NCBI GenBank assembly: GCA_002690045.1
Contig: NZDE01000005.1
Coordinates: forward strand, 54,402 to 118,401
Direction of reading: 5' to 3'
Length of the DNA stretch: 64,000 bases
From: Alphaproteobacteria bacterium
GTDB taxonomy: Bacteria > Pseudomonadota > Alphaproteobacteria > Micavibrionales > Micavibrionaceae
Shown: positions 8,948-18,751 of the stretch, in pieces
Layout of the letters: every line of letters begins with the position of its first letter
Position numbering within the stretch: the first letter of the stretch is position 1
Program-made: the position numbers and the translations under genes
Notes under the pieces: model-generated
What the model was told of the DNA's origin: nothing
The model's input: only the letters and a program-made list of their open reading frames with translations
Databases searched by the model: none

Positions 8948-9658
8948 TTATTTGATTGTATATAAATAATCTAAATGCGCTTTAGCGAGCGGGTGACCGT
9001 TGTCATTTGCTTCGCTTAGCATTTTTTCAGCTAGATCTAGATCGGCAGTGTCCATGCCTAAACCATGAAGGGACTGATAGCCAATGCTGTGTGCGGCTTG
9101 TACGTTGCTGTCCATATCGTAAGATGCTTGGAAAAACTGGTTTGCCAAAGCGTCATTTTCTGTTGTTTTAATGCCGTTAGCTAGGTTATGACCAATATCT
9201 TTGGTCGCTTGTGAGGCGACTTTAACATTGTCTGATTGAATGCGTTTAACTTCATCCGCAAAAACATCCGTAAGGCCAAGGCTTTCAAGAAGTGTAAGCA
9301 CTTCTTCTGGGCTATCAACGATTGTGTCTAGAACAGGTGGCTCTTCTACAGGCTCTTCAATCACATCATCTGCATTGTCGCCAGGAATGACGATTGTGTT
9401 GCTTTCCGCGTCATAATTTTCTGTATCAGCCTCTGGTGCGGTTTCAACCTGTTCAATGACATTGTCTTGGTTATCGACTTTGTCCGTATCAGCTTTATCC
9501 GAGTTCCAAAGACCTGCTGCTGTAATGCCGCCGATAAGCACAAGCGCGCCTGCAGCTCCAGTAATTGCGACTTTGTTCTTTGACCACAATGATTTGAACC
9601 ATGAGGTGATCTTATTATCTGTTGCTGTTTGCTGTTGTTCTTGTTCCGTATTGCTCAT
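8948..9658 (-). CDS. Single-pass membrane protein with acidic linker and Sel1-like C-terminus
   Basis: 236 residues. A short cytosolic polar N-terminus (about 1-30) precedes one transmembrane segment (about 31-50, VAITGAAGALVLIGGITAAGLW). A very acidic low-complexity stretch follows (about 52-115, rich in D, E and P). The C-terminal 60 residues (QAAHSIGYQSLHGLGM...AEKMLSEANDNGHPLAKAHLDYLY) look like one or two Sel1/TPR-like helical repeats, usually protein-interaction modules. A clear terminator follows. Topology is evident from the sequence; the function is not known. Confidence 0.6.
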   Translation of the reverse strand: MSNTEQEQQQTATDNKITSWFKSLWSKNKVAITGAAGALVLIGGITAAGLWNSDKADTDKVDNQDNVIEQVETAPEADTENYDAESNTIVIPGDNADDVIEEPVEEPPVLDTIVDSPEEVLTLLESLGLTDVFADEVKRIQSDNVKVASQATKDIGHNLANGIKTTENDALANQFFQASYDMDSNVQAAHSIGYQSLHGLGMDTADLDLAEKMLSEANDNGHPLAKAHLDYLYTIK

Positions 9659-9725
9659 AACAAAACTCCCTATATAAATTATGGGCGGATTATAGGCGGT
9701 GTTTATTGTTATGTCAAACTTTTAT

Positions 9726-11048
9726 TCATGCGCAAGCTTTATGCTGTGACATCGCATAGTTTAAAGCTTGATCCAAATCAGCGATAATGTCACGGACATC
9801 CTCAATACCAATGGACAGACGAATTGTTTCAGGGCGCGTGCCTGCAGCTGTCTTCTGTTCATCAGTTAATTGAGAGTGCGTTGTTGACGCAGGGTGAATA
9901 AGTAAGCTGCGAGTATCTCCAATATTTGCAAGGTGAGAGAAAAGCTTCACATTATTGACCATATCCACGGCTGCGTCATATCCACCTTTAATGCCAAAGG
10001 TCATTACAGCGCTACACATGCCGTCTTTCATATATTTTTGGCCATTTTTATAGGATACATGCGAAGGTAGCCCCGCATAGCTTACCCAATCAACACCAGC
10101 ATGATTTGTTAGAAACTCAGCGACTTGTTGTGCGTTCTTAGAATGTTTTTCCATGCGGAGACCTAGTGTTTCAAGCCCCATAACGGTTAAGTAAGCATTT
10201 AGCGGCTGCTGATTCATGCCTAAATCACGTAGGCCTACAGCGTGGGTGTGCATGCAGAATGCTTTTTCGCCGAACATATCCGCAAAAACGGCGTTATCAT
10301 AAGCAGGTTCAGGCATTGCAAGCGTAGGATATTTCTCAGGCTCTTTTTTCCAGTTGAAATTACCGCCATCAACAATTGCGCCGCCCATTGCATTGCCATG
10401 ACCGCTTAGATACTTCGTTGTGGAATAGCTAACCAAATGTGCGCCGTAATCAAGCGGACGGCAGAGCGCGGGCGTACCGATTGTGTTATCAACGGCGAAT
10501 ACAATGTTATGTTCTTCGGCAATTTTGGCGATTGCTTCATAGTCAACAATCACATTTTCAGGGTTTGTTGGGCTTTCAACGAATATAACTTTTGTTTTAT
10601 CCGTGATTGCGCGCTTGAAGTTATTAGGGTCTGTTGGGTCAACAAAGGTGCCTTCCCAGTTAAAAGCGCGCTTAAATTGATAACGAAGCTGCGCTAAAGT
10701 ACCGCCATAAAGCTTTGATGCGGCGACAAAGTGGTCACCATGGCTAAGTAGGGTAAAGAACATTAGCATCTGCGCGGATATACCAGACGATGTACATGTT
10801 GCGCCAACACCGCCATCTAATGCGGCAAGCTTTTCTTCTAACGCACTAACGGTTGGGTTTGTTAGTCGTGAATAAACATAGCCTGCCTTGCGGAGGTGGA
10901 ATATATCAGCCGCGTCTTCAATATTAGGGAAGCTATAAGCAGAAGTCTGATGAATTGGAATAGTCCGAGCACCCGTTGTTGGGTCACTGCCACAACCTGC
11001 ATGAATGGATAAGGTGTCAAAATTTAAAGTTCTATCAGACTCTGACAT
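9726..11048 (-). CDS. metY: O-acetylhomoserine aminocarboxypropyltransferase (sulfhydrylase)
   Basis: 440 residues from the ATG at 11048; an upstream ATG at 11063 would add five. The inner start is preferred because GGGGAA lies 8 bases before it. A PLP enzyme of the Cys/Met metabolism family, it makes homocysteine (or methionine) from O-acetylhomoserine and sulfide. Seen: TLSIHAGCGSDPTTGARTIP, YSRLTNPTV and the PLP lysine Lys212 in SYSTTKYLSGHGNAMGG. The C-terminal SRSL-type substrate motif appears as DTRSLLIHPASTTHSQL. The length near 430-440 favours MetY over MetB/MetZ. No SAM riboswitch was recognised in the 117 bases to the divergent Hpt gene. Confidence 0.92.
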   Translation of the reverse strand: MSESDRTLNFDTLSIHAGCGSDPTTGARTIPIHQTSAYSFPNIEDAADIFHLRKAGYVYSRLTNPTVSALEEKLAALDGGVGATCTSSGISAQMLMFFTLLSHGDHFVAASKLYGGTLAQLRYQFKRAFNWEGTFVDPTDPNNFKRAITDKTKVIFVESPTNPENVIVDYEAIAKIAEEHNIVFAVDNTIGTPALCRPLDYGAHLVSYSTTKYLSGHGNAMGGAIVDGGNFNWKKEPEKYPTLAMPEPAYDNAVFADMFGEKAFCMHTHAVGLRDLGMNQQPLNAYLTVMGLETLGLRMEKHSKNAQQVAEFLTNHAGVDWVSYAGLPSHVSYKNGQKYMKDGMCSAVMTFGIKGGYDAAVDMVNNVKLFSHLANIGDTRSLLIHPASTTHSQLTDEQKTAAGTRPETIRLSIGIEDVRDIIADLDQALNYAMSQHKACA

Positions 11049-11165
11049 GGTATGATTCCCCATAAGATGTTATAATTTTAAAAGAAAGTAGCATATTTTA
11101 TTCTGATGTTTGATTAAAAATGATGTTGCCATGCATCATAAATGTATAACTGTAAGGAGCGTGCG

Positions 11166-11501
11166 ATGACGGTTTTAGATTTGAGCGGAATGCGTGCTTA
11201 TCTTGATGGTGGTATAGAAGAAGAACGTGAGATTATTGCTGTGTTTGTATCCAAAGCGGAGCAAGATCTAAATGCAATAGCAGCGGCCTGCGCCGCACAG
11301 GATGAGCATGAATGGCGAGAAGCCTGCCATTCATTAAAAGGTAGCGCAGCATTGCTTGGTGCAGAGATTTTGCGTGAGGCGTGTTTTAAAGGTGAAAAGA
11401 CCCAGGATGTGGCGCCAGAGACATTAGAATCCATTAAGAATGAAATAAATGCAGCGCATAAGGATGTGGTGCAAGCATTAAGAGAGGAGGGGCTCTGTTA
11501 G
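11166..11501 (+). CDS. Stand-alone histidine phosphotransfer (Hpt) protein
   Basis: 111 residues from ATG 11166, chosen because AAGGAG sits six bases upstream; an ATG at 11142 has no such site. One Hpt four-helix bundle with the phosphorylatable His55 in ACHSLKGSAALLGAEIL. Such proteins pass phosphate between the receiver of a hybrid kinase and a downstream response regulator. The only hybrid kinase in the window is at 16282, and single receivers lie at 29818 and 39357, so it could link them. Which pair it serves cannot be told from the sequence. A bidirectional terminator follows. Confidence 0.8.
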   Translation: MTVLDLSGMRAYLDGGIEEEREIIAVFVSKAEQDLNAIAAACAAQDEHEWREACHSLKGSAALLGAEILREACFKGEKTQDVAPETLESIKNEINAAHKDVVQALREEGLC

Positions 11502-11530
11502 ATGTTTCTCTTTTGCGTTAGCCCGCAATA

Positions 11531-11558
11531 AAAAACCCCTCTATGCAGAGGGGTTTTT
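11531..11558. terminator. Bidirectional terminator between hpt and the TonB receptor gene
   Basis: Perfect stem AAAAACCCCTCT (11531-11542) with AGAGGGGTTTTT (11547-11558), loop ATGC. T-runs on both strands suit the convergent genes on either side. Confidence 0.85.
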
Positions 11559-11580
11559 CTTTAGAATTAGTCTTTATGAA

Positions 11581-13566
11581 TTAAAATTCATATTTCGCGC
11601 GAAGGAAGATTTGGCTATCAACTTCTTCACCTGCTGCAGACTGCTCGTTTTCACCTAATACAGCTTGGCCGTTTAGTGACAATGTTAAGCCATCAAATTT
11701 AGAAGGTGAATACGCAATTTTGGCATCGACGATAACATCAGGGTCAATGCTACGTGTCTCGGAAGTAGATGCTGTAATATCAACGGCTTGTTTGAAGTCA
11801 GATTCATATGCTGCAAAAACGTCAAATGCCCATTCTTCAGTTGGTGAGTAACCTAAGTTTAATTTCACCATATGGTCAGAATGCTGTCTTTCAAAATTTG
11901 TGCCTGTTGTGCTAATCAAGTCATCTTCAATTTCTGAATATGAGTAGTTGACGCCCCAACGGATGCCGCCATCTGTCAAGCCTTCAAGACCAGCCTCGAA
12001 ACCATAAACTTCCGAATCTCCAACGTTATCGTAATATGAAAGCGTTGTTGAAATGGCACGTGTGCTTTGCATTTCTTCGATATACTGGTAGAACGCACCA
12101 AGTTTGAACTTACCGTTAATGCTACTTAACTGACGTTCATAGCCTAGCTGGTAGTCAAAAATACTTGAAACTTCAATAGTCGGGTCACCATATAAAGATG
12201 CGGCACCAGGTATAACTGTCGAAAGTTCAAATGTGCTTGGCAGATCGACACCTTTAGCAAACGTTAGGCGCAATGTGTCGATGTCTGTTGGCTTGTATAC
12301 CAAACCTAAGTTATAACCAAACTCATCATAGCTGTTTTGATATTGTTCTGGGTTAAATGGACTTGCTTGATAGCCAAGAGTACCAGGATCAAAATCAGTT
12401 TCCACATGGTCGTATCTCAACGCAATACTACTGGAAAGTTTGTCACTAATATTCCAGTACCATAAGCCGCTAAGCGAGCCAATGTTAAGGGTTTCTTCGC
12501 TCGCGGTACCAAGGCCGACAATAGTCATATCTGCCGTATTTGTACGGAACTCACTAGCTAGACGAACTGTATGGCTAGTGCCAATTTTGAACGTGTCGCT
12601 CAGCTGTAGAACTGTAACATCGTTTTCGAAGTTGAAAGTGCCTGCGGCACCTTTATATTCTGATTCAAAGGCGTTTCTGTACATTGTAAAATCAACAATG
12701 CCCCAATCGGTATCAGAGTTTAGGTTTGCGCGGACGGACTTATTATCAGTGTCTCGACCATATACAGTATCAAATACGTCTTTTTGATTTTCATCGACAA
12801 CACCGCTGCTTGCTTCAAAACGCATTTGTGTTTTGTCATTAAGCTGCAAAGCTGCATCCATATTGAAGCGACGAACATATACCTCATCGCGAAGAGATGT
12901 AATCGCGCTGTTCACATTGTTATCGTCTTCATCTATTTTAGTACTTGCGCCTGAAATACGTAGGCCGAATTTGTCTTCGTTCTGCCATGTGTAAACACCA
13001 GAGCCACGTGTGTAACTGTTAATGCCGGCGTCGCCTTCAACAAGATCAATGTCATCATATAATGGGTTAACGGTCACAATATTTACAACACCTGATGTAG
13101 CGTTAAAGCCAAATAATGCAGTGTTCGGGCCACGTACAATTTCAATTTGACGAATTTCGTTTAGTTCGACGGGAATCGCTGACCAGTTAACTAGGCCAAA
13201 GTAGTCTTCAAATACCTGACGACCATTCACGAGCACGAGTAGGCGCTCATTCATTGCAGAGTTGTAGCCACGAACACCTACTGAGTATTCAGTCGATGTA
13301 TTTTGACGAACAGATACGCCAGCATAATGACGTAGAATGTCAGGAATTGCACGGGCTGGATAACGTGCGATATCTTCTGCTGATATGATTGTCATATCAA
13401 GCGGTGCGTCTGATGCGCGCATTGGTGAGCCGTTTGCAGATGTTGTGACAGGCTCGCCAAACATTTCCTGCATAACGCCGTAATTCAAGCTTTGCGCTTG
13501 TGCTTGTGGTGCTGCGAACGCACCTAATGCACAAATAGCGGCTGCTGAAAATAAAAACTTTTTCAT
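11581..13566 (-). CDS. TonB-dependent outer-membrane receptor
   Basis: 661 residues. Signal peptide MKKFLFSAAAICALGAFAAP with cleavage near AQA. A plug domain follows (about 50-165: LDMTIISAEDIARYPARAIP, then VSVRQNTSTEYSVGVRGYN, GRQVFEDYFG and IEIVRGPNTALFGFNATSGV). The remainder is a beta-barrel ending in the aromatic C-terminal strand FLRAKYEF. It takes up a ligand using TonB energy; the ligand cannot be named. No clear TonB box was found. It follows a YfiR-like gene on the same strand and lies opposite a chemoreceptor and hybrid kinase. Related groupings suggest that receptor and YfiR feed a signalling pathway. The start has AGGAGAT six bases upstream. Confidence 0.92.
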   Translation of the reverse strand: MKKFLFSAAAICALGAFAAPQAQAQSLNYGVMQEMFGEPVTTSANGSPMRASDAPLDMTIISAEDIARYPARAIPDILRHYAGVSVRQNTSTEYSVGVRGYNSAMNERLLVLVNGRQVFEDYFGLVNWSAIPVELNEIRQIEIVRGPNTALFGFNATSGVVNIVTVNPLYDDIDLVEGDAGINSYTRGSGVYTWQNEDKFGLRISGASTKIDEDDNNVNSAITSLRDEVYVRRFNMDAALQLNDKTQMRFEASSGVVDENQKDVFDTVYGRDTDNKSVRANLNSDTDWGIVDFTMYRNAFESEYKGAAGTFNFENDVTVLQLSDTFKIGTSHTVRLASEFRTNTADMTIVGLGTASEETLNIGSLSGLWYWNISDKLSSSIALRYDHVETDFDPGTLGYQASPFNPEQYQNSYDEFGYNLGLVYKPTDIDTLRLTFAKGVDLPSTFELSTVIPGAASLYGDPTIEVSSIFDYQLGYERQLSSINGKFKLGAFYQYIEEMQSTRAISTTLSYYDNVGDSEVYGFEAGLEGLTDGGIRWGVNYSYSEIEDDLISTTGTNFERQHSDHMVKLNLGYSPTEEWAFDVFAAYESDFKQAVDITASTSETRSIDPDVIVDAKIAYSPSKFDGLTLSLNGQAVLGENEQSAAGEEVDSQIFLRAKYEF

Positions 13567-13602
13567 TTTAAAAATCTCCTAGAAAAATCCTATATAATGC
13601 GA

Positions 13603-14130
13603 TTATTGTTCTGTGATCATCATGCGGAATGCGGAACCGAATGATACGCCAGTTGAGCCTGCTGCGGCTGAGCTGACTTTTATATCAACTTTTGGTTCGC
13701 TTTTAACAACCATTACACAGTTGCTGGCATTCAAACAGTTGTCATGTGTTGATACTGTAATGACACCTTTAGAGCTGACGGCGCTGAATATAGAGCCTTG
13801 TGCACCTTCAGTCCCTTGTGTGAAGTATAATACCGGGTAGTTAGAGCCTGATGCTGCGCCACTTGATACTTTCTCTCCAACGAGATTAATTTTCCCAGAT
13901 GCAAGCCCACCACCAATTAAACCGACGATTTCGTCAGCTTCAGCAGAGGATGCGGCATTGCCAGAATCAGTGACGATGCCAATTTTAACATCACCACTAG
14001 GGCCGTTTTCGATGAATCCTAAGGCACGCCCTAATATCTGCATGTCTTTTTGGGAAGCGGCTTGTGCGCCAGGCGTTGCGGCAAGCAAGCCCAATGCAAT
14101 AAGCATAGTTTTTAAATAATGTTTCTTCAC
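13603..14130 (-). CDS. YfiR-like periplasmic protein (DUF4154)
   Basis: 175 residues with signal peptide MKKHYLKTMLIALGLLAATPGAQA. The mature part fits the YfiR/DUF4154 pattern: an early phrase on mode of action (VKIGIVTDSGNAAS), a central VLYFTQGTEG, then GVITVSTHDNCLNASNCVMVV and the terminal FGSAFRMMITEQ. Two cysteines in DNCLNASNC could form a disulfide, as in redox-sensitive YfiR. YfiR proteins bind and restrain membrane signalling proteins. Here the gene is 36 bases upstream of a TonB receptor gene on the same strand and divergent from a chemoreceptor and a hybrid kinase, so a linked sensory role is likely. The family call is reasonable; the partner is inferred. Confidence 0.65.
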   Translation of the reverse strand: MKKHYLKTMLIALGLLAATPGAQAASQKDMQILGRALGFIENGPSGDVKIGIVTDSGNAASSAEADEIVGLIGGGLASGKINLVGEKVSSGAASGSNYPVLYFTQGTEGAQGSIFSAVSSKGVITVSTHDNCLNASNCVMVVKSEPKVDIKVSSAAAGSTGVSFGSAFRMMITEQ

Positions 14131-14224
14131 TTTAACCTCGTGTTATTACTTAATTCGGAAATAAAATAATTTTGCAAAAGCGTAACGCATTAAATGATTC
14201 GTGTAAATAGGGCGGCTTCACATC

Positions 14225-14245
14225 ATACAATTTAAATTATTGTAT
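14225..14245. promoter_or_regulatory. Operator-like inverted repeat between yfiR-like and chemoreceptor genes
   Basis: Perfect arms ATACAAT (14225-14231) and ATTGTAT (14239-14245) around a 7-base AT spacer. It lies about 95 bases before the yfiR-like start and 180 before the chemoreceptor start in a 295-base, very AT-rich divergent region. It could bind a dimeric regulator; none can be named. Confidence 0.35.
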
Positions 14246-14425
14246 AGTTTAGTGTTCATATTTAGCTAAGACTTGTTTAATAATTATGATATAAAATAAT
14301 TATAAACATGTTTGATTTAATTAATTTTTTGTTTAATCTTGTTTGTTATATTAGTAGAAACTTTATTTCATTTTCGCTTATATTTGCCTAAGAATTAGGT
14401 GGTGGTATATTTTCAGGAGTACTTC

Positions 14426-16276
14426 ATGTTTCATAAATTGAAAGTTCAAAACTGGCCGTTCGCTCTAAAATTCGGTTTTCCTATAATTCTATTGTTCGTG
14501 AGTATTTTAGTCTTGGGCTATAGCGCAATGAATGTTAACGAGCGCATGACGGTCTCTAAAGCAGATTTGTTCAAAGGGCTGAATGATAATACGGCGACTA
14601 TTGAGCAATTGGCAGCGACAACAAATGAAATTGTGAATGTCAATTTCAGTTCAGCGCTTGATTTGTCAAGAATTATTGAGAAGGCTGTGAATTTGAATTC
14701 TGCGTTTTATAATTTGCTGACAGAACAAGCAGCAGGTTCAAATGATAGTGCATCTAGCGTCATGTTAACTTTAATTGAAGATGCAAGAGATCTAAAAAAG
14801 TCTTTAGAAACGTATAAAGAAAAATATCCAACTAATGGGCAAACAAGTGCCGATATTGATAAAGTCATCAAAAGTATTCAGGCGAACTATATTGGCAATA
14901 ATGAAGATGGAATATTTAATATTGCGTCTTCAATGATGGCTTTAGACATAGGGTTTGTTTTAGGTAATTTAGATAAATATAATGCAACATACCAAGACCT
15001 TATAAAATTGGTTCAAAACATGCGTGACGAAGCTGTAGATAATTCGAAAAATGCTGCTTCAGAAAGTGTATACGCAACAAATAAGGCAAAAGAAATGAGC
15101 CTGGATACACAGCAAAAGTCAAAAGAGGCCAGTGCAGAAGTTGAGCGTTTTATGAAACAATCTGCAATATTGAGTGTTATTTTGGTCGTAATTTCGCTTG
15201 CTGTGTCTGTATTGATCGCCAAGTTTACTATTAGTTCGGTACGAACGATTGCTGCGGCAACTGATAGTTTGGCAAAGGGTGAAACAGACATTGATATTGA
15301 AGCGCTTCACCGCAATGATGAATTGAACGCAATTGTTCGTGCGTTGGAGATATTTAAGCGTAACGCACTTGGTTTGGTTGAAATGCAAGAAACGCAAGAA
15401 GCTGAGCGTCACCGTAACGAAGCGGAAAAACGTAAAACTATGCAAGACCTTGCAAATCGTTTTGAAGAATCTGTACAAACGATTGTTGATAAAATCAGTA
15501 ATGATTTGGAAAACATGGAAAGCAGTGCGGCGGATATGGGTCAGAAAATGGGCAGTTCGCAATCACAGGCCTCGCAAGTTGAGAATAATATGACTGTGAC
15601 GCGTAATGAAATGGAAGAAGTTGCAAACTCTACAAAAGAGCTTGCGGAGTCTATTCAGGAAATTAGTCGCCAGATTTCAAATTCTAGTGGTATAGCGCGC
15701 AATGCAGTGAATGAAGCTGAAAGCACAAGTGCAGCCTTTGAAAATCTTGCTAATATGGCTGTTGAAATTGGTGATGTTATTCAGTTCATCGTACAAATAG
15801 CTGAACAGACCAACCTATTGGCGCTGAACGCGACGATTGAATCTGCACGCGCAGGTGAGGCGGGTAAAGGATTTGCTGTTGTTGCTAACGAGGTTAAAAC
15901 CTTGGCTACACAGACGACGCAAGCCGCTGAGAAAATCGAAGACCAAATTCGTGCAATTCAGAGCGCGACAAAGTCATCCGTGGAATCTATAAACGGTATC
16001 GCGAAAGTTATTCATGAGCTGAATGATATTTCGACAACTATTTCCGCAGCTGTCGAAGAGCAAACGAGCGTAACGCAGCAAATCGCTGGTGTGGTAACTA
16101 ATACCGTGAGTGTTGCATCCAACACAGTAAGCGAGATTCAGAACGTTAACCAGACAATTGTATCGGCAGGGACATCCGCGAGCAAAATGACCGAGGACAC
16201 ATTGCGGTTAAGTGAAGAGGCTGCGAATTTGTCAACATCGGTAGAGAGCTTCTTGAAACATGTGCGTGATGCTTAA
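14426..16276 (+). CDS. Methyl-accepting chemotaxis protein
   Basis: 616 residues from ATG 14426; AGGAG seven bases upstream decides this over the ATG at 14399. Topology: TM1 about 17-37, a periplasmic helical domain of about 200 residues without a Cache signature, TM2 about 250-272, HAMP about 273-330 ([22 protein letters not shown]), then a long coiled coil with the chemoreceptor hairpin tip ([20 protein letters not shown], ending [10 protein letters not shown]). It would signal through CheA/CheW. It is followed five bases later by a hybrid kinase gene, suggesting co-transcription, and is divergent from a yfiR-like/TonB receptor pair. No C-terminal receptor-methylase pentapeptide is visible. 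Confidence 0.93.
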   Translation: MFHKLKVQNWPFALKFGFPIILLFVSILVLGYSAMNVNERMTVSKADLFKGLNDNTATIEQLAATTNEIVNVNFSSALDLSRIIEKAVNLNSAFYNLLTEQAAGSNDSASSVMLTLIEDARDLKKSLETYKEKYPTNGQTSADIDKVIKSIQANYIGNNEDGIFNIASSMMALDIGFVLGNLDKYNATYQDLIKLVQNMRDEAVDNSKNAASESVYATNKAKEMSLDTQQKSKEASAEVERFMKQSAILSVILVVISLAVSVLIAKFTISSVRTIAAATDSLAKGETDIDIEALHRNDELNAIVRALEIFKRNALGLVEMQETQEAERHRNEAEKRKTMQDLANRFEESVQTIVDKISNDLENMESSAADMGQKMGSSQSQASQVENNMTVTRNEMEEVANSTKELAESIQEISRQISNSSGIARNAVNEAESTSAAFENLANMAVEIGDVIQFIVQIAEQTNLLALNATIESARAGEAGKGFAVVANEVKTLATQTTQAAEKIEDQIRAIQSATKSSVESINGIAKVIHELNDISTTISAAVEEQTSVTQQIAGVVTNTVSVASNTVSEIQNVNQTIVSAGTSASKMTEDTLRLSEEAANLSTSVESFLKHVRDA

Positions 16277-16281
16277 TTAAT

Positions 16282-18642
16282 ATGCAAGGGGGGGAGGTAA
16301 GCTTGCGTAAACGTTCATATTTTTACATTCTAGCGATATTAATATCCGGATTCCTCTTGTCCGGATATTGCTATGTGAAAATTAGTTTATATGAACGGCA
16401 GAAAAATGATGAAGCTTTATCTAGCCAAGCACGTAATATAGCAAATGAATTTCAGAAGTTTCTTTTAAATAAATATAATACGCTGCGTTATATGAAGGCG
16501 TATTTCTATGCTTATGAAGATATAGGCTTATCCGAATTTGAGTTGTTCTCAACAAGTATTCTATTGTTTGAGCCGGATATTGATAGTCTGTTATTTGTTC
16601 TTGAGCTTGATACGTCGGCATATACTGATTATGCGCAATATTATGAGAGCACATACGCAAAAGTGCCACCACCATTAGATAATACAAAAGACGGAGACCG
16701 TCTTTATGTTGCGCATTATGTGAAGTCTTTTGCTGAGGCGCCACAAAAGACAGGAGAAAATGTAGCGAATAATCCACGTATCTATGATGCGTTAAGGGGC
16801 GCATTTGAAGACACAGCGCCAAAAATGGTATTTCTGGATCCGGCTGAGATGCAAGGGACGCATAACGTGTATATTGTCGATCCGCTATTTAGTATAGATA
16901 AAAATACACAGACGATAAAAGATCGTATTCATATCGCTAACTATTTTGCAGAGCATGGCTATATTTTTATGGGGTTAGATCTGCATAAATTTATTAAAAA
17001 TCAAGATCAACTTTTATCCCAGGGGTTATGCTTAACGTTAAGTTATAAGCATCAGGGCGGTTTTAATACACTTTTTGATTCCCAGCAAGAGTGCAACGGC
17101 CAAGCAGCACAATCTGAATATGATATTGATTTTTCTCTGTTCGGTGTGGATTGGCATCTGGCATTTGCGCCACGTGGAAATGAAGCTGTAGCCTATATTT
17201 GGCAGAAATATTTCGTGCTATATGGTGGTATGATATTCAGCATTCTTATTGCTGCATATTTTTATATTATTCTGTGGCAGCGCGCGCAGGAGCGCATCGC
17301 ACAGCGTAAGCTAAACGAAGAAATAGCAAAAAAAGAACAACTTAATCTGCAGATGCAGGATTATACAGACAAGCTAGAATTAGCACGTTTGCAGCAAATG
17401 GACATTTATCGTTCTTTGCAAGAAGAGAAATTGAAAGCTGAACAGGCAAATAAGACCAAGTCGGACTTCCTGGCCAATATGTCGCATGAATTAAGAACGC
17501 CTTTAAATAGTATAATTGGTATCGCTAAAATTATCAGGGAAGATGTAGAGGATAAGCCCGAAACACTCGAAATGGTTGATATTCTCGAATCAGCATCACA
17601 GGCTCTACTAGACATCGTGAATGATATTTTGGACTTGTCGAAAATCGAGGCGGGTAAAGTTCAGCTTGAATGTATTGATTTTGATATGAAAGATATTATT
17701 AACAATGTAACCGCTTCTTTGAAGCCAATTGCGGATAGAAAAGGGCTATATTTAAATACAAAATTTAATCAGAATGAATTCCCTTTACTTAAAGGTGATC
17801 CTTTGCGTGTAAGTAGGATTCTGATGAACCTTATTGGTAATGCTGTAAAGTATACGGTTGAGGGCGGCGTCACAACTGTAATTGATTATACAATTGAGAA
17901 TAACGAGAAGCTTATTCTTCACTGCTCCGTTTCAGATACTGGCATAGGCATAAGTAAAGATAAAGTTAGTCATATCTTTGAAAAGTTCACGCAAGCGGAT
18001 GACACCACAACACGGACATTTGGAGGCACAGGACTTGGCCTTACGATTACGCAAGACTTGCTTAATATGATGGGCGGCTTTATCAAAGTCGATAGCGTGG
18101 AAGGGCTTGGCTCGACCTTTTCATTTGATCTTCCTATACGGCTCTCTGAGCATGATGCCGATGAACAACTGCCTGCCACGCATGTAATATATGAAGCTAA
18201 TGGGGATGGGCAAACAGATTTTGAGGCGCGTGTTAAAAATGCACGTATTCTAGTCGTTGAGGATAATGAATTTAATGTGATTTTGATCCGAAAATTCTTG
18301 AAGAAGATTGGATTTACTGACGCGGTCTACGCAAAAGATGGTGCAGAGGGAGTTGATGCTGTTCGCAATGAAGCGCCTTTTGACATAGTATTAATGGATT
18401 GTCATATGCCTGTGAAAAGTGGCTATGCTGCAACAGAAGAGATACGTGCATTAGAAGCGGATACCAACGGTGCTGTAGAAAATGTACCAATTATTGCCCT
18501 AACTGCAGATGCTATGGTCGGCGTAAAGGAAAAATGTTTAAAATCTGGTATGAATGATTATCTTTCTAAGCCTGTAGATTTTAAAGATTTGCGGGCGGTA
18601 ATCAAGAAGTGGCTCATGTACGATAAACGCGATGCGGCATAA
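16282..18642 (+). CDS. CHASE-domain hybrid histidine kinase with receiver
   Basis: Up to 786 residues. TM1 (about 13-32), a periplasmic CHASE-like sensor (about 45-300), TM2 (about 310-335), and a coiled coil (about 335-395). HisKA follows, with His402 in FLANMSHELRTPLNSIIG. The HATPase region has N (LMNLIGNAVKYT), G1 (DTGIGIS) and G2 (GGTGLGLTI) boxes. A receiver is at about 650-780 with Asp706 in VLMDCHMPVKSG and Lys in YLSKPVDF. The ATG at 16282 is followed by a run of seven G residues; a TTG at 16303, five bases after GGGGAGG, may be the real start. An Hpt partner exists at 11166. Confidence 0.92.
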   Translation: MQGGEVSLRKRSYFYILAILISGFLLSGYCYVKISLYERQKNDEALSSQARNIANEFQKFLLNKYNTLRYMKAYFYAYEDIGLSEFELFSTSILLFEPDIDSLLFVLELDTSAYTDYAQYYESTYAKVPPPLDNTKDGDRLYVAHYVKSFAEAPQKTGENVANNPRIYDALRGAFEDTAPKMVFLDPAEMQGTHNVYIVDPLFSIDKNTQTIKDRIHIANYFAEHGYIFMGLDLHKFIKNQDQLLSQGLCLTLSYKHQGGFNTLFDSQQECNGQAAQSEYDIDFSLFGVDWHLAFAPRGNEAVAYIWQKYFVLYGGMIFSILIAAYFYIILWQRAQERIAQRKLNEEIAKKEQLNLQMQDYTDKLELARLQQMDIYRSLQEEKLKAEQANKTKSDFLANMSHELRTPLNSIIGIAKIIREDVEDKPETLEMVDILESASQALLDIVNDILDLSKIEAGKVQLECIDFDMKDIINNVTASLKPIADRKGLYLNTKFNQNEFPLLKGDPLRVSRILMNLIGNAVKYTVEGGVTTVIDYTIENNEKLILHCSVSDTGIGISKDKVSHIFEKFTQADDTTTRTFGGTGLGLTITQDLLNMMGGFIKVDSVEGLGSTFSFDLPIRLSEHDADEQLPATHVIYEANGDGQTDFEARVKNARILVVEDNEFNVILIRKFLKKIGFTDAVYAKDGAEGVDAVRNEAPFDIVLMDCHMPVKSGYAATEEIRALEADTNGAVENVPIIALTADAMVGVKEKCLKSGMNDYLSKPVDFKDLRAVIKKWLMYDKRDAA

Positions 18643-18751
18643 TATTCTTTTGGTTTTTCTTTTTTTAATTGGGCACATTTGCCTTGACATAATTTTCCTG
18701 TATCGTTACGTTCTCTAAAGAATAAAAATAATATATTAAACAGGGAACAGA

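Noticed and set aside
11049..11165. Possible SAM riboswitch upstream of metY
   Set aside because: The region is short and shared with a divergent gene. I found only a weak ATGATG/CATCAT inverted repeat (11120-11139) and none of the conserved SAM-II core.
15119..15562. Open frame of 147 codons opposite the chemoreceptor
   Set aside because: It is fully antisense to a clear HAMP/coiled-coil coding region, has atypical composition and no start signal.
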